Shown here one piece after another: positions 26,531 to 34,680 of a DNA stretch of 64,000 bases. Below the pieces are notes generated by a model that was not told where the DNA came from, did not search any database, and saw only the letters and a program-made list of their open reading frames with translations. Every line of letters begins with the position of its first letter. The first letter of the stretch is position 1. The position numbers were made by a program, and so were the translations under genes. The DNA comes from Variovorax paradoxus (lineage in GTDB: Bacteria; Pseudomonadota; Gammaproteobacteria; Burkholderiales; Burkholderiaceae_C): contig NZ_CP102931.1 of assembly GCF_024734665.1 (NCBI RefSeq), positions 6,831,501 through 6,895,500 on the forward strand. Reading direction: 5' to 3'.

Positions 26531-27475
26531 TCAGGCGCCCCGCACCAGCGACAGCACCTTGCCTGCATCCAGCGTGCGGGCCTTCTCCTGAATGGCCGGC
26601 AGATACTGCGTCTGCAGGCTCTGCCCTTCCTTCACCACGCCCGAGAACGCGTCCTTCAGCATCTGCGTCGAGAGCGTGCGGCCGCCGGCGTAGTAGCGCT
26701 TGGCCACATGGCCCAGCGCGTAGGTCGAAGCAAAGCTCATCCCCGAGCTCACGGCCTGGTTGCCCAACCCACGCAACAGGCCACCGCCAACCTTGCCCAG
26801 CAGGCCGCCGAGCAGCTTGCGCCCCGCCTGCTCCAGGTACTGCGAAGTCAGGCCCACGCCGACCGTGGCCAGGAAATCCTTGATGTGGCCGCTGTCGAGC
26901 TGGTAGCCGTACGACTGGCCGATGCGGTAGACCAGCTTCATCTGCAGCGGAATGATCGCCATGGTCGAAAGCGTCTCGGGCAGCAGCTCCAGCGCGCCGT
27001 TGAGGATGGCGGCGTTGAGGATCGACTTGTCGAGCTCCGCAGTGTCAGGAGTGTTCGGTGCCGAGGGAGCCGCGACCGCGGTGCCAGCAGTGGCAGCAAC
27101 AGGCACCGCCGCAATTTCCTCGGCCTGCTGCGAAAACGCGGCAGCCGAAGCATCCAGCCTCAGCGACGTGCGCACATCCGCCAGGAACATGCGCTCCGCC
27201 TCCGACTGCGTGCCGTCCGCATCGCACACGCACACCGCCATCTCGTAGGCAAGCTGCCTGGCTTCGCTGCCTTTGAGCTCCCCGGCCACCGAGGCCAGCG
27301 ACACGCGCTTCATCAGCACGTCCTGGTAGAGCGTCGGCAGGTTCAGGCCGTCGGCCTGCGACAGGCCCTCGGCAATCCGCTTGATCTCGGCGCGTTCGCG
27401 CTCGTGTTTTTCGCCATCTACAAAGGCAGCCAGCAGGCTCAGGGTCACGATCGACTTTGTTTCTGAAGGTGTCAT
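26531..27475 (-). CDS. TerB-like protein with C-terminal hydrophobic domain
   Basis: This 314-residue protein has an N-terminal tellurite-resistance TerB-like helical domain (LSLLAAFVDGEKHERERAEI, then VCVCDADGTQSEAERMFLADV; the acidic AxxDG..E motifs are typical). An Ala/Pro linker follows around residues 120-145. The C-terminal half resembles DUF697 (IPLQMKLVYRIGQSYGYQLDSGHIKDFLATVG). The start is the ATG at 27475 or at 27484; neither has a strong ribosome-binding site. The function is unknown. Confidence 0.75.
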   Translation of the reverse strand: MTPSETKSIVTLSLLAAFVDGEKHERERAEIKRIAEGLSQADGLNLPTLYQDVLMKRVSLASVAGELKGSEARQLAYEMAVCVCDADGTQSEAERMFLADVRTSLRLDASAAAFSQQAEEIAAVPVAATAGTAVAAPSAPNTPDTAELDKSILNAAILNGALELLPETLSTMAIIPLQMKLVYRIGQSYGYQLDSGHIKDFLATVGVGLTSQYLEQAGRKLLGGLLGKVGGGLLRGLGNQAVSSGMSFASTYALGHVAKRYYAGGRTLSTQMLKDAFSGVVKEGQSLQTQYLPAIQEKARTLDAGKVLSLVRGA

Positions 27476-27484
27476 GTTCAACAT

Positions 27485-28039
27485 TTCGCAATATGAATGA
27501 TCTGGTTCGGTCGCTGAACGGGCCGGAAGGTTCCGGCGAGCTTCTCCCCACAAACCTTGAGTAACTCTGTGGATAACGTTGGCACTTCTGTGTAGTGGCG
27601 TTGCAAGTCATTGATCTGAAAGGAAAATCTACAGATCGCCCAAATTTTCAGCAATGAATTTCTCCGGGGAAAAACCCCCTTTCGCAGATTTTCCGGAAGG
27701 AGTCAAAGCACAACTCTGGGGACAGTTTTTGAACAAGCCATGGCTTATCCACAGGCCGGATCGGTTACCCAATGTTGTTCATGTGGCGGATACAAACCGG
27801 AAGCGCAGCTGCGCACAGTGACAGAGCCATGACAAGTGCTTGTCACATAACGAAAAAAGCGGCATGTCCACAGAAGAGGGCAACCCTTATCTACTACTAC
27901 TAATTTGAATAAGAAGAATAAGAAGACAGGGAAAGGGAAAGCTGCGCGCGAAAAAAAAGCCGCGAACGGCCGCGCCGGTCGACGGCGCCTTTGAACAAAA
28001 CCGGTCCTCCCGGTCCACTCCCCTCGGTAACATTCGTGG
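27485..28039. other. AT-richer gap with two perfect DnaA boxes
   Basis: No gene fits this 555-base gap. It holds perfect DnaA boxes TGTGGATAA (27568-27576) and TTATCCACA (27745-27753) in opposite orientation, several weaker ones (for example ATGTCCACA near 27865), and an AT-rich run at about 27890-27935. It also contains the upstream region of creB; I found no clear Cre tag there. Confidence 0.6.
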
Positions 28040-28834
28040 ATGAGCTTCAAACCCCGGATCCTGATTGCCGAAGACGAATCGGGCATCGCAGACACGCTGC
28101 AGTACGTCCTCAAGAGCGACGGATTCATCCCGGTCTGGTGCGCCACGGCCGAAGAAGCCATCGCCCAGTTCGCGCAGGAACCGCCGGCGCTGGCCATCCT
28201 GGACATCGGATTGCCCGATCTCAACGGTTTCGAGCTCTTCAAGCGCCTACAGGCGCTGAACCAGTCGATGGGCGGCCCGGAGGTGCCCATGGTGTTCCTG
28301 ACGGCCCGCAGCGACGAAATAGACCGCGTGGTGGGCCTCGAACTGGGCGCGGACGACTACATCGCCAAGCCGTTTTCGCCGCGTGAACTCGTCGCTCGCG
28401 TACGGACCATCCTGCGGCGCAGCGCCCGAAACGGCTCAGGAGCCCCCACGACGGGTGCAGCTCCAAACCATGGGATACCCCATCAAATCCCGGCCCAGAC
28501 GCCTCCAGCGAGCCCACAGGCACCTGCAATGCCCTTTTCGCTCGATAACGAGCGCATGCAAATCCGTTATTACGGACGCCTGCTGGAACTCTCCCGTTAC
28601 GAATACGGCCTGCTGAGACTGCTGGTGCAACGGCCCGGCCGCGTCTTCACGCGCGACGAATTGCTCGAACTGGTCTGGGACGATTCCAGCGACAGCTTCG
28701 ACCGGACGGTCGACGCGCACATCAAGACCCTGCGCGCCAAGCTCAAGGCGATCGCGCCCGAGGTCGAGCCGATCCGCACGCTGCGCGGCACCGGCTACGC
28801 ACTGAACGAAGAACTGCCCGCCAAGGCGTCGTGA
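28040..28834 (+). CDS. creB: Two-component response regulator CreB
   Basis: This 264-residue OmpR-family regulator has a receiver (RILIAEDESGIADTLQYVL; phospho-Asp55 in LAILDIGLPD; Lys in IAKPFSPRELVAR). A wing-helix output domain starts at about residue 170 (LDNERMQIRYYGRLLELSRYEY, ending RTLRGTGYALNEE). Unusually, about 40 Pro/Gln/Ala-rich residues separate the two domains. It is coupled to creC by a GTGA overlap. CreB family regulators recognise TTCAC-N6-TTCAC; that tag occurs at 36202-36217. Confidence 0.9.
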   Translation: MSFKPRILIAEDESGIADTLQYVLKSDGFIPVWCATAEEAIAQFAQEPPALAILDIGLPDLNGFELFKRLQALNQSMGGPEVPMVFLTARSDEIDRVVGLELGADDYIAKPFSPRELVARVRTILRRSARNGSGAPTTGAAPNHGIPHQIPAQTPPASPQAPAMPFSLDNERMQIRYYGRLLELSRYEYGLLRLLVQRPGRVFTRDELLELVWDDSSDSFDRTVDAHIKTLRAKLKAIAPEVEPIRTLRGTGYALNEELPAKAS

Positions 28835-30270
28835 CCCGGCGCACGCGGATCTTCATCGGCATCCTGCTGATCTACACGGCGGGCATCGCCTTCCTGCTGT
28901 ACCGCGTCGTTTCCGACATCGACCCGCGCTACCGCGAGTCGGCCGAAGAATCGCTGGTCGAAACTTCTCAGCTCGTGGCCAGCCTGGTCGAGCAGGACGT
29001 GATCGCCGGTGCCATCAACACGGCGCGGCTCGAGCCTCTCTTTCGCACCGTCTACGCACGCGAGTTCTCGGCGCAGATCTACAACCTGCACAAGAGCCGC
29101 GTCGAACTGCGCGTGTACGTCACCGACCGCAATGGCCGCGTGATGTTCGACTCGCTCGGCAGGCACCTGGGCGCCGACTATTCGCAGTGGGCCGACGTGA
29201 GCCGCACGCTGGCTGGCTTGTACGGCGCGCGCACCTCGCGCGATGTCGACGGCGATCCGCGCACTTCGGTCATGTATGTGGGCGCGCCGATCCGCTGGAA
29301 CAACGAGATCGTCGGCATGGTCAGCGTGGGCAAGCCGGTGCAGAGCTTCGGCCAGTTCGTGGAAGACGCCCGCGTGCGCACCATCTGGGTGGGCGTCGGC
29401 TCGGCACTCGCGCTGCTGCTGCTCACGCTCATCGTCTCGATCTGGCTGGTGCGGCCCTTCGGCCTGATCCGCGACTACTGGACCTGGGTACGCGCGCAGC
29501 ACAGCCTGAGCCTGGTGCGCATGGCACGCCGCGCGGTCGACGGTGTGCGCACCGGCTTCAGCGAAATGCGCGATGCCCTCACCGGCCGCAATTACGTGGC
29601 CGACTATGTGCAGACCTTCACGCACGAAGTGAAAAGCCCGCTCTCCGCCATTCGCGGCGCGGCCGAGCTGCTGCAGGAGCCGTCGATGCCGCATGCCGAG
29701 CGCGAGCGTTTCCTGAAGAACATCGAACGCGAGACACAGCGCATCCAGGAAATCGTCGACCGCATGATGGAGCTCACCGCGCTCGAGACGCGGCGCACGC
29801 TGGACCGCACAGAACCGGTGGCGCTGGCTTTGCTGATCGAGGACATCGCTGCCAGCGCACAACCTGCGGCAGCCAAGCGCAACATCAAGCTGCTCGTGAA
29901 CATTCGCGACGATGCCCGCACCGAAGGCGACCCGTTCCTGCTGCGCCGCGCCATCAGCAACCTGCTCGACAACGCCATCGATTTTTCACCGCGCGACAGC
30001 GAAGTTCTGCTCACGCTGGAAACGACCTCGAAGCTGGCCCGCGTGAGCGTGCGCGACCACGGCCCGGGCATTCCGGAGTACGCGCAGGAAAAAGTCTTCG
30101 AGAAGTTCTATTCGCTCGCCAGGCCCCACAGCCAGAAGAAGAGCACGGGGCTGGGGCTGGCGTTCGTGAAGGAGATCGCGGCATTGCACCGCGGCCGGAT
30201 CGATCTGGGCAACGCGTCGCGCGGTGGCGCCGTGGCGACGCTTACGCTGCCGTTGCTGTCACATCACTGA
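28831..30270 (+). CDS. creC: Sensor histidine kinase CreC
   Basis: This 479-residue inner-membrane kinase has an N-terminal transmembrane segment (IFIGILLIYTAGIAFLLY) and a periplasmic domain with the CreC-type features PRYRESAEESLVETSQLVASL and GDPRTSVMYVGAPI. A second membrane helix near residues 185-205 (LALLLLTLIVSIWLV) is followed by HEVKSPLSAIRGAAELL, NLLDNAIDFSP, DHGPGIPEYAQEK and GLGLAFVKEI. Start GTG at 28831 overlaps the creB stop. The end overlaps the stop of the convergent hypothetical gene by seven bases. Confidence 0.9.
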   Translation: MTRRTRIFIGILLIYTAGIAFLLYRVVSDIDPRYRESAEESLVETSQLVASLVEQDVIAGAINTARLEPLFRTVYAREFSAQIYNLHKSRVELRVYVTDRNGRVMFDSLGRHLGADYSQWADVSRTLAGLYGARTSRDVDGDPRTSVMYVGAPIRWNNEIVGMVSVGKPVQSFGQFVEDARVRTIWVGVGSALALLLLTLIVSIWLVRPFGLIRDYWTWVRAQHSLSLVRMARRAVDGVRTGFSEMRDALTGRNYVADYVQTFTHEVKSPLSAIRGAAELLQEPSMPHAERERFLKNIERETQRIQEIVDRMMELTALETRRTLDRTEPVALALLIEDIAASAQPAAAKRNIKLLVNIRDDARTEGDPFLLRRAISNLLDNAIDFSPRDSEVLLTLETTSKLARVSVRDHGPGIPEYAQEKVFEKFYSLARPHSQKKSTGLGLAFVKEIAALHRGRIDLGNASRGGAVATLTLPLLSHH

Positions 30271-30875
30271 GGGCGGCCGATCAGCGCGCAATAGGCGCTG
30301 CGAGTTTCCGGACTCACAGCCCCGAGCGCCTGCAAATACTGCGTCTGGTGCTGCCCGATCATGCGAGCCGACGCCACCGTCTTCGAGCGGCAATACCAGT
30401 GGCAGGTGTGCTGCATCAGGAACAGCTCGGCCGACATGGTGAAGGCTTTCGATTTAGGCGTGCGTCCGGCTTCGTTGCGCATCACGCCGGCAACGCCGCG
30501 TGCATGGATGAGCAGGGCCTGGCGCACGTCGAAGGTCGAGGCCGGAAAAAACTGCGTGAACAGCGGAATGGCCACCGGCAGCTTGCTCACGCGCGTGGCG
30601 GGTTCGGGCATGCGCGAGAACTCGGCGGCGAAGCTGTCGAACTGGGCAGAGAGCTTTTCTTCGGTGGCGTCGAGCAGGTGCCAGATCTGCTGGCGGCGCT
30701 CGGCGTCGTCTTCGCCGAGGCAGCGCATGTAGCCGGAGGTGAGGCTCTCCATCAGCCTCTCGATCTGGTAGCGCCCGAGGTGGCTGGCCAGCAGCGCGAT
30801 GCGCATGCGCTGTTCCCTGGACTTGAGGATGTAGAAGCCGGCGGCAAAGAGAGCCACCAGAGTAAGAATTTCCAT
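30264..30875 (-). CDS. Conserved hypothetical protein with N-terminal membrane anchor
   Basis: This 203-residue protein has an N-terminal hydrophobic helix (ILTLVALFAAGFYIL) and then a mostly helical soluble body with many basic and acidic residues. Two Cys near the C-terminus (HTCHWYCRSK) and a further one in YCALIGRP may bind metal or form disulfides. I do not recognise the family. It overlaps the 3' end of creC on the opposite strand. Confidence 0.7.
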   Translation of the reverse strand: MEILTLVALFAAGFYILKSREQRMRIALLASHLGRYQIERLMESLTSGYMRCLGEDDAERRQQIWHLLDATEEKLSAQFDSFAAEFSRMPEPATRVSKLPVAIPLFTQFFPASTFDVRQALLIHARGVAGVMRNEAGRTPKSKAFTMSAELFLMQHTCHWYCRSKTVASARMIGQHQTQYLQALGAVSPETRSAYCALIGRPQ

Positions 30876-30888
30876 GGATGCGTGGAGA

Positions 30889-30941
30889 AGAAAAAGAGAA
30901 GGCGGGAAGCAGCACCGAGTGTAGGCACCGCGACCCGCCTT
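30889..30941 (-). terminator. Terminator downstream of the class A PBP gene
   Basis: On the leftward strand, AAGGCGGG pairs with CCCGCCTT around a loop of about 27 bases, followed by a T-rich TCTTTTTC tail. It sits just after the stop of the class A PBP gene, inside the upstream region of the hypothetical gene. Confidence 0.6.
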
Positions 30942-30960
30942 CGCTTTTCAGCTCTGCGAC

Positions 30961-33363
30961 TTACCGGAAGAAATCGAGAATCCTGTTGCGTTCTTCCGGC
31001 ACCGGCGGCGCTCCGATGGGCGCACCCGTGAGTTCTTCGGCCGGCGGCGGCGGCGCTTCGCTTTCCAGACCCAGGCTCGCCACGTTGTGGCCCGGCGTGA
31101 AGTCGTCGAAGTACCACTCGCCGTCGACGTTCACCACGCCAGGCGGTTCCGCCGGTTGCGTCACGGGCACGCCCTGCAGCGCGGTCTGCATGTAGCCAAT
31201 CCAGATCGGCAGGCTCAGGCTGCCGCCGGTTTCACCGCGTACGCCGAGCTGGCGCGGCGTGTCGTAGCCGATCCACGCGATGCCGACCATGGTCGGCTGG
31301 AAGCCCGCGAACCATGTGTCGAAGGAATCGTTGGTGGTGCCGGTCTTGCCGTAGAGGTCGTCGCGCTTCAGAGCCTGATGTGCCTTGAAGCCGGTGCCGT
31401 TCTTCACCACGCTCTGCAGCAGCGAATCCATGATGAAGGCGTTGCGCTGCGGAATGGCGCGGCGCGCTTCGTCGAGCACCGGCGGCTCGGTTTCCATGAT
31501 GACCTTGTCCCTCATGTCGGTGACACGCGTGACCAGGTACGGATTGACGCGGTAGCCGCCGTTGGCGAACACCGAATAGCCCACCGCCATCTGCATCGGC
31601 GTGACCGAGCCGGCGCCCAGGCCCATGGGCAGATTCGCTGGGTGCTTGTCCTTGTCGAAGCCGAACTTGGTGATCCAGTCTTGCGCATAGGGCGCGCCGA
31701 TCGACTCCAGCACGCGCAGCGTGACGAGGTTCTTCGACTTCATCAGCGCGGTGCGCAGCGGCATCGGGCCTTCGTAGGTGCCTTCGAAGTTCTTCGGCTC
31801 CCAAGGCTGGCCGCCGTTGGCGCTGGCATCGAAGTACAGCGGCGCGTCGTTCACCACGGTTGCGGGCGTGAAACCTTTTTCGAGTGCTGCCGAGTAAATG
31901 AAGGGCTTGAAGCTCGATCCCGGCTGGCGCCAGGCCTGCGTCACGTGATTGAACTTGTTCTTGCCGAAATCGAAACCGCCGACCAGTGCCTTGATGGCGC
32001 CGCTGCGCGGGTCCATGCCGATGAAAGCGCCTTCCACCTCAGGCAGCTGCGTGATTTCCCAGGTGTTCTTCGGCGTCTTGGCCACGCGGATGACCGCGCC
32101 GCGGCGGATCTTGATGTTCGGCGGTGCCTTCGCAGCGAGGCCCGACTGCGCGGGTTTCAGGCCGTCGCCCGTGATCTGGATGGTTTCACCGTTCGCGCGC
32201 ACGGCGCTGATTTCCTTCGCGTTCGCGTCGAGCACCACGGCCGCGACCACGTCGCCGTTGTCAGGGTGTTCGGCCAGTGCGTCGTCCACGGCTTCGTCGA
32301 TTTCCTTCTGCTCGGTCGGCAGGTCGACGAACCTCTCGGGGCCGCGGTAGGGCTGGCGCCGCTCGTAGTCCATGATGCCCTTGCGCAGCGACCTGTAGGC
32401 CGCTGCCTGGTCGGCCGCCACGAGCGAGGTGTAGACCTTCATGCCGCTGGTGTAGATGCTGTCGCCGTACTGCGCGTACATCATCTGGCGCACCGTCTCG
32501 GCCACGTACTCGGCATGCAGCCGGTTCGGATCGGCGGCGTCGCGCAGGTGCAGTTCTTCCTTCTTGGCTTCTGCAGCCTGGTCGGCGGTGATGAAGCCGG
32601 TTTCCTGCATGCGGTCGATCACGTAGAGCTGGCGCGCCCGCGCGCGGCGCGGGTTGGCCACGGGGTTGTTGGCGCCGGGCGCCTTCGGCAGGCCGGCCAG
32701 CATTGCGGCTTCGGCGATGGTGACGTTCTGCAGCGGCTTGCCGAAATAGGTTTCGGCGGCGGCCGCAAAGCCGTAGGCGCGATTGCCCAGGTAGATCTGG
32801 TTCAGGTAGATCTCGAGGATCTGGTCCTTGGTGAGTTGCCGTTCGAGCCGCAGCGCCAGCAGGATCTCGTAGGTCTTGCGACTCATCGTCCGCTCCGAAC
32901 TCAGGTACACGTTGCGTGCAACCTGCATCGTGATGGTCGACGCGCCCTGCTTGCGGCCGCCCTTCAGGCTGGCCACCGCGGCACGCAGGAAGCCCTTGTA
33001 GTCCACGCCGCCGTGGTCGTAGAAGCGCGCGTCTTCCACAGCCAGTACCGCGTCTTTCATGACCTTCGGAATGTTGGCGAAAGGCGTAAGGTTGCGGCGC
33101 TCTTCACCGAACTCGCCGATCAGCTGGCCTTCTGTCGAGTACACGCGCAGCGGCAGCTTGGGGCGGTAGTCGGAGAGCTCCGACACATCGGGCAGCTTCG
33201 GATAGATGGCGACCACCGCGACGATGGCTGCGACCAGCACCACGAGCGCGCCGGAGCCGACCGCGATGGCGCCCCAGCCGGCAATGCGCTTCCACGGCGC
33301 GCGGGGTTCGTTGGACGCCGCGTTGCCGTCGTCGGAAGGTTTGGAGCTTGAGCGTTTGAACAT
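30961..33363 (-). CDS. mrcA: Class A penicillin-binding protein (PBP1a-type)
   Basis: This 800-residue bifunctional enzyme polymerises and cross-links peptidoglycan at the inner membrane. After a transmembrane helix at about 30-52, the GT51 domain shows AVEDARFYDHGGVD and GASTITMQVARNVY. The transpeptidase domain shows SSFKPFIYSAAL (catalytic Ser), SKNLVTLRVLE (SxN) and GKTGTTNDSFDTWF (KTG). An OB-like insert lies between the domains, as in PBP1a. It ends the leftward operon creD - GH3 - mrcA, 24 bases after the GH3 stop. Confidence 0.95.
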   Translation of the reverse strand: MFKRSSSKPSDDGNAASNEPRAPWKRIAGWGAIAVGSGALVVLVAAIVAVVAIYPKLPDVSELSDYRPKLPLRVYSTEGQLIGEFGEERRNLTPFANIPKVMKDAVLAVEDARFYDHGGVDYKGFLRAAVASLKGGRKQGASTITMQVARNVYLSSERTMSRKTYEILLALRLERQLTKDQILEIYLNQIYLGNRAYGFAAAAETYFGKPLQNVTIAEAAMLAGLPKAPGANNPVANPRRARARQLYVIDRMQETGFITADQAAEAKKEELHLRDAADPNRLHAEYVAETVRQMMYAQYGDSIYTSGMKVYTSLVAADQAAAYRSLRKGIMDYERRQPYRGPERFVDLPTEQKEIDEAVDDALAEHPDNGDVVAAVVLDANAKEISAVRANGETIQITGDGLKPAQSGLAAKAPPNIKIRRGAVIRVAKTPKNTWEITQLPEVEGAFIGMDPRSGAIKALVGGFDFGKNKFNHVTQAWRQPGSSFKPFIYSAALEKGFTPATVVNDAPLYFDASANGGQPWEPKNFEGTYEGPMPLRTALMKSKNLVTLRVLESIGAPYAQDWITKFGFDKDKHPANLPMGLGAGSVTPMQMAVGYSVFANGGYRVNPYLVTRVTDMRDKVIMETEPPVLDEARRAIPQRNAFIMDSLLQSVVKNGTGFKAHQALKRDDLYGKTGTTNDSFDTWFAGFQPTMVGIAWIGYDTPRQLGVRGETGGSLSLPIWIGYMQTALQGVPVTQPAEPPGVVNVDGEWYFDDFTPGHNVASLGLESEAPPPPAEELTGAPIGAPPVPEERNRILDFFR

Positions 33364-33387
33364 AAGAGTTGGCTGCTTGCTTGTCTG

Positions 33388-34680
33388 CTAGCGAAAGGAT
33401 TGGAGCCGCGGCGCGCCACTGCGTTCCAGCATCGGCAGGTCGAGCGTGCCCTGCCGCGCTGCCTGCTGCGCGCAATGCATGGCATCGAAATACTTGTCGT
33501 GGTCGAAGGCGATCAGCAACAGGTCCACGCCGGCGCCAAGGGCGCGAACGGTGGCATCGCAAAGACCGCGGTTGTAGGCTGCGCCCATCGTGAGATCGTC
33601 GGTGACGAGCAGGCCCTGGTAGCCCCATTCGCCTCGAATTACCCGCTGCACGATTTTGCGCGAGAAAGAGACCGGATATTCGGCGTCGAACTCTACAAGG
33701 ATGACATGGCCCAGCATGATCGCGGCATCCGAATGTTTCGACACGTCTTGAAACGGCTTCCAGTCGTGCGCCGCGAGCTGGGCGACCGGCGTGCGCAGTT
33801 CGGCGGCGAAATGATGGGTGTCCTCGGCTACACCGCCCAGGCCGGGAAAATGCTTCAGCGTGCCGCGAACGCCTGCGGATTCAAGGCCCAGCTCGTAAGC
33901 GAGCGCCACCTGCGCAGTGATGGCGGGGTCGGCCGAGATCGCGCGTTCGTCGATGCGGGTGTGAAAGTCCCAGCGGCCCGGTGCGCGGCCGGGGCGCAGG
34001 TCGACCACCGGGCTGAAATTGAGCGTGATGCCTAAAGCGGCGAGCGCCCTGCCCTGTTGCGCACCGTAGGCACGGGCGCGTTGCGCGAGTTCGTTGTCGA
34101 GCACGTCGGCGTCGAGCAGCGAGGCGAGTGAGGGCTGGCGTTCGACCAGCGGCGAGAGGCGCGAGACCGAGCCGCCTTCCTGGTCGGTTGCGACGATCAG
34201 CGATGGCAGGCCAGCTTCGCGGCGCAATGCTTGCAGGCCTTCGATCTCATTGCGCAGTTCAGCGGCCGTGCGGCCCTTTACATTGCGGCCGGTTACGAAG
34301 ATTCCGCCGATCAGGCCCTTTCGGGCCAGCTCGCGCAGGTTTTTTGCATCGTCATACCCGACGATGAAATGCGCGCCCAGTGTCTGGGCAAGCGGGCCCT
34401 CCGATGCATTCACTTCGGCCCGGTGCTGGTGCGAGGCCGCCTCATTGCACAGGGCAGTCAGCAAGGCCGCGAATGCCAGGCCCAGAGCGACCGGGCGCAA
34501 GTTGCCCCGTGCAAACCTCCAGGCGATGGTGATGCTGGCCACCAGTATCGCCAACAGCAAGGGCAGTTCCCACGCCCGCATGAAGCGCAAGTGCGGGTCC
34601 TTCAGGTGCCAGGCCCAGAACCACAGCGTGGCCAGGGTCAGCCAGCCCGATGCACTCGCGATGACCCGCAGCAGTCTCAT
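33388..34680 (-). CDS. Membrane-anchored GH3 (NagZ-like) beta-N-acetylglucosaminidase
   Basis: This 430-residue protein has about 90 N-terminal residues with three probable membrane helices (GWLTLATLWFWAW, LPLLLAILVASITIAW, VALGLAFAALLTALC), then a GH3 N-terminal-type TIM barrel. The active-site motifs KHFPGLGG and DDLTMGAAYNRG (catalytic Asp) and a DTHH segment resemble NagZ, which removes GlcNAc from anhydromuropeptides. NagZ is usually soluble and cytoplasmic, so membrane anchoring is unusual. Its ATG overlaps the creD stop by four bases. Confidence 0.85.
   Translation of the reverse strand: MRLLRVIASASGWLTLATLWFWAWHLKDPHLRFMRAWELPLLLAILVASITIAWRFARGNLRPVALGLAFAALLTALCNEAASHQHRAEVNASEGPLAQTLGAHFIVGYDDAKNLRELARKGLIGGIFVTGRNVKGRTAAELRNEIEGLQALRREAGLPSLIVATDQEGGSVSRLSPLVERQPSLASLLDADVLDNELAQRARAYGAQQGRALAALGITLNFSPVVDLRPGRAPGRWDFHTRIDERAISADPAITAQVALAYELGLESAGVRGTLKHFPGLGGVAEDTHHFAAELRTPVAQLAAHDWKPFQDVSKHSDAAIMLGHVILVEFDAEYPVSFSRKIVQRVIRGEWGYQGLLVTDDLTMGAAYNRGLCDATVRALGAGVDLLLIAFDHDKYFDAMHCAQQAARQGTLDLPMLERSGAPRLQSFR

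Noticed and set aside
27485-28039. Chromosomal oriC at the DnaA-box gap
   Set aside because: dnaN and gyrB at the right edge imply that dnaA and the origin lie beyond 64 kb. Two perfect boxes without a full array do not outweigh this.
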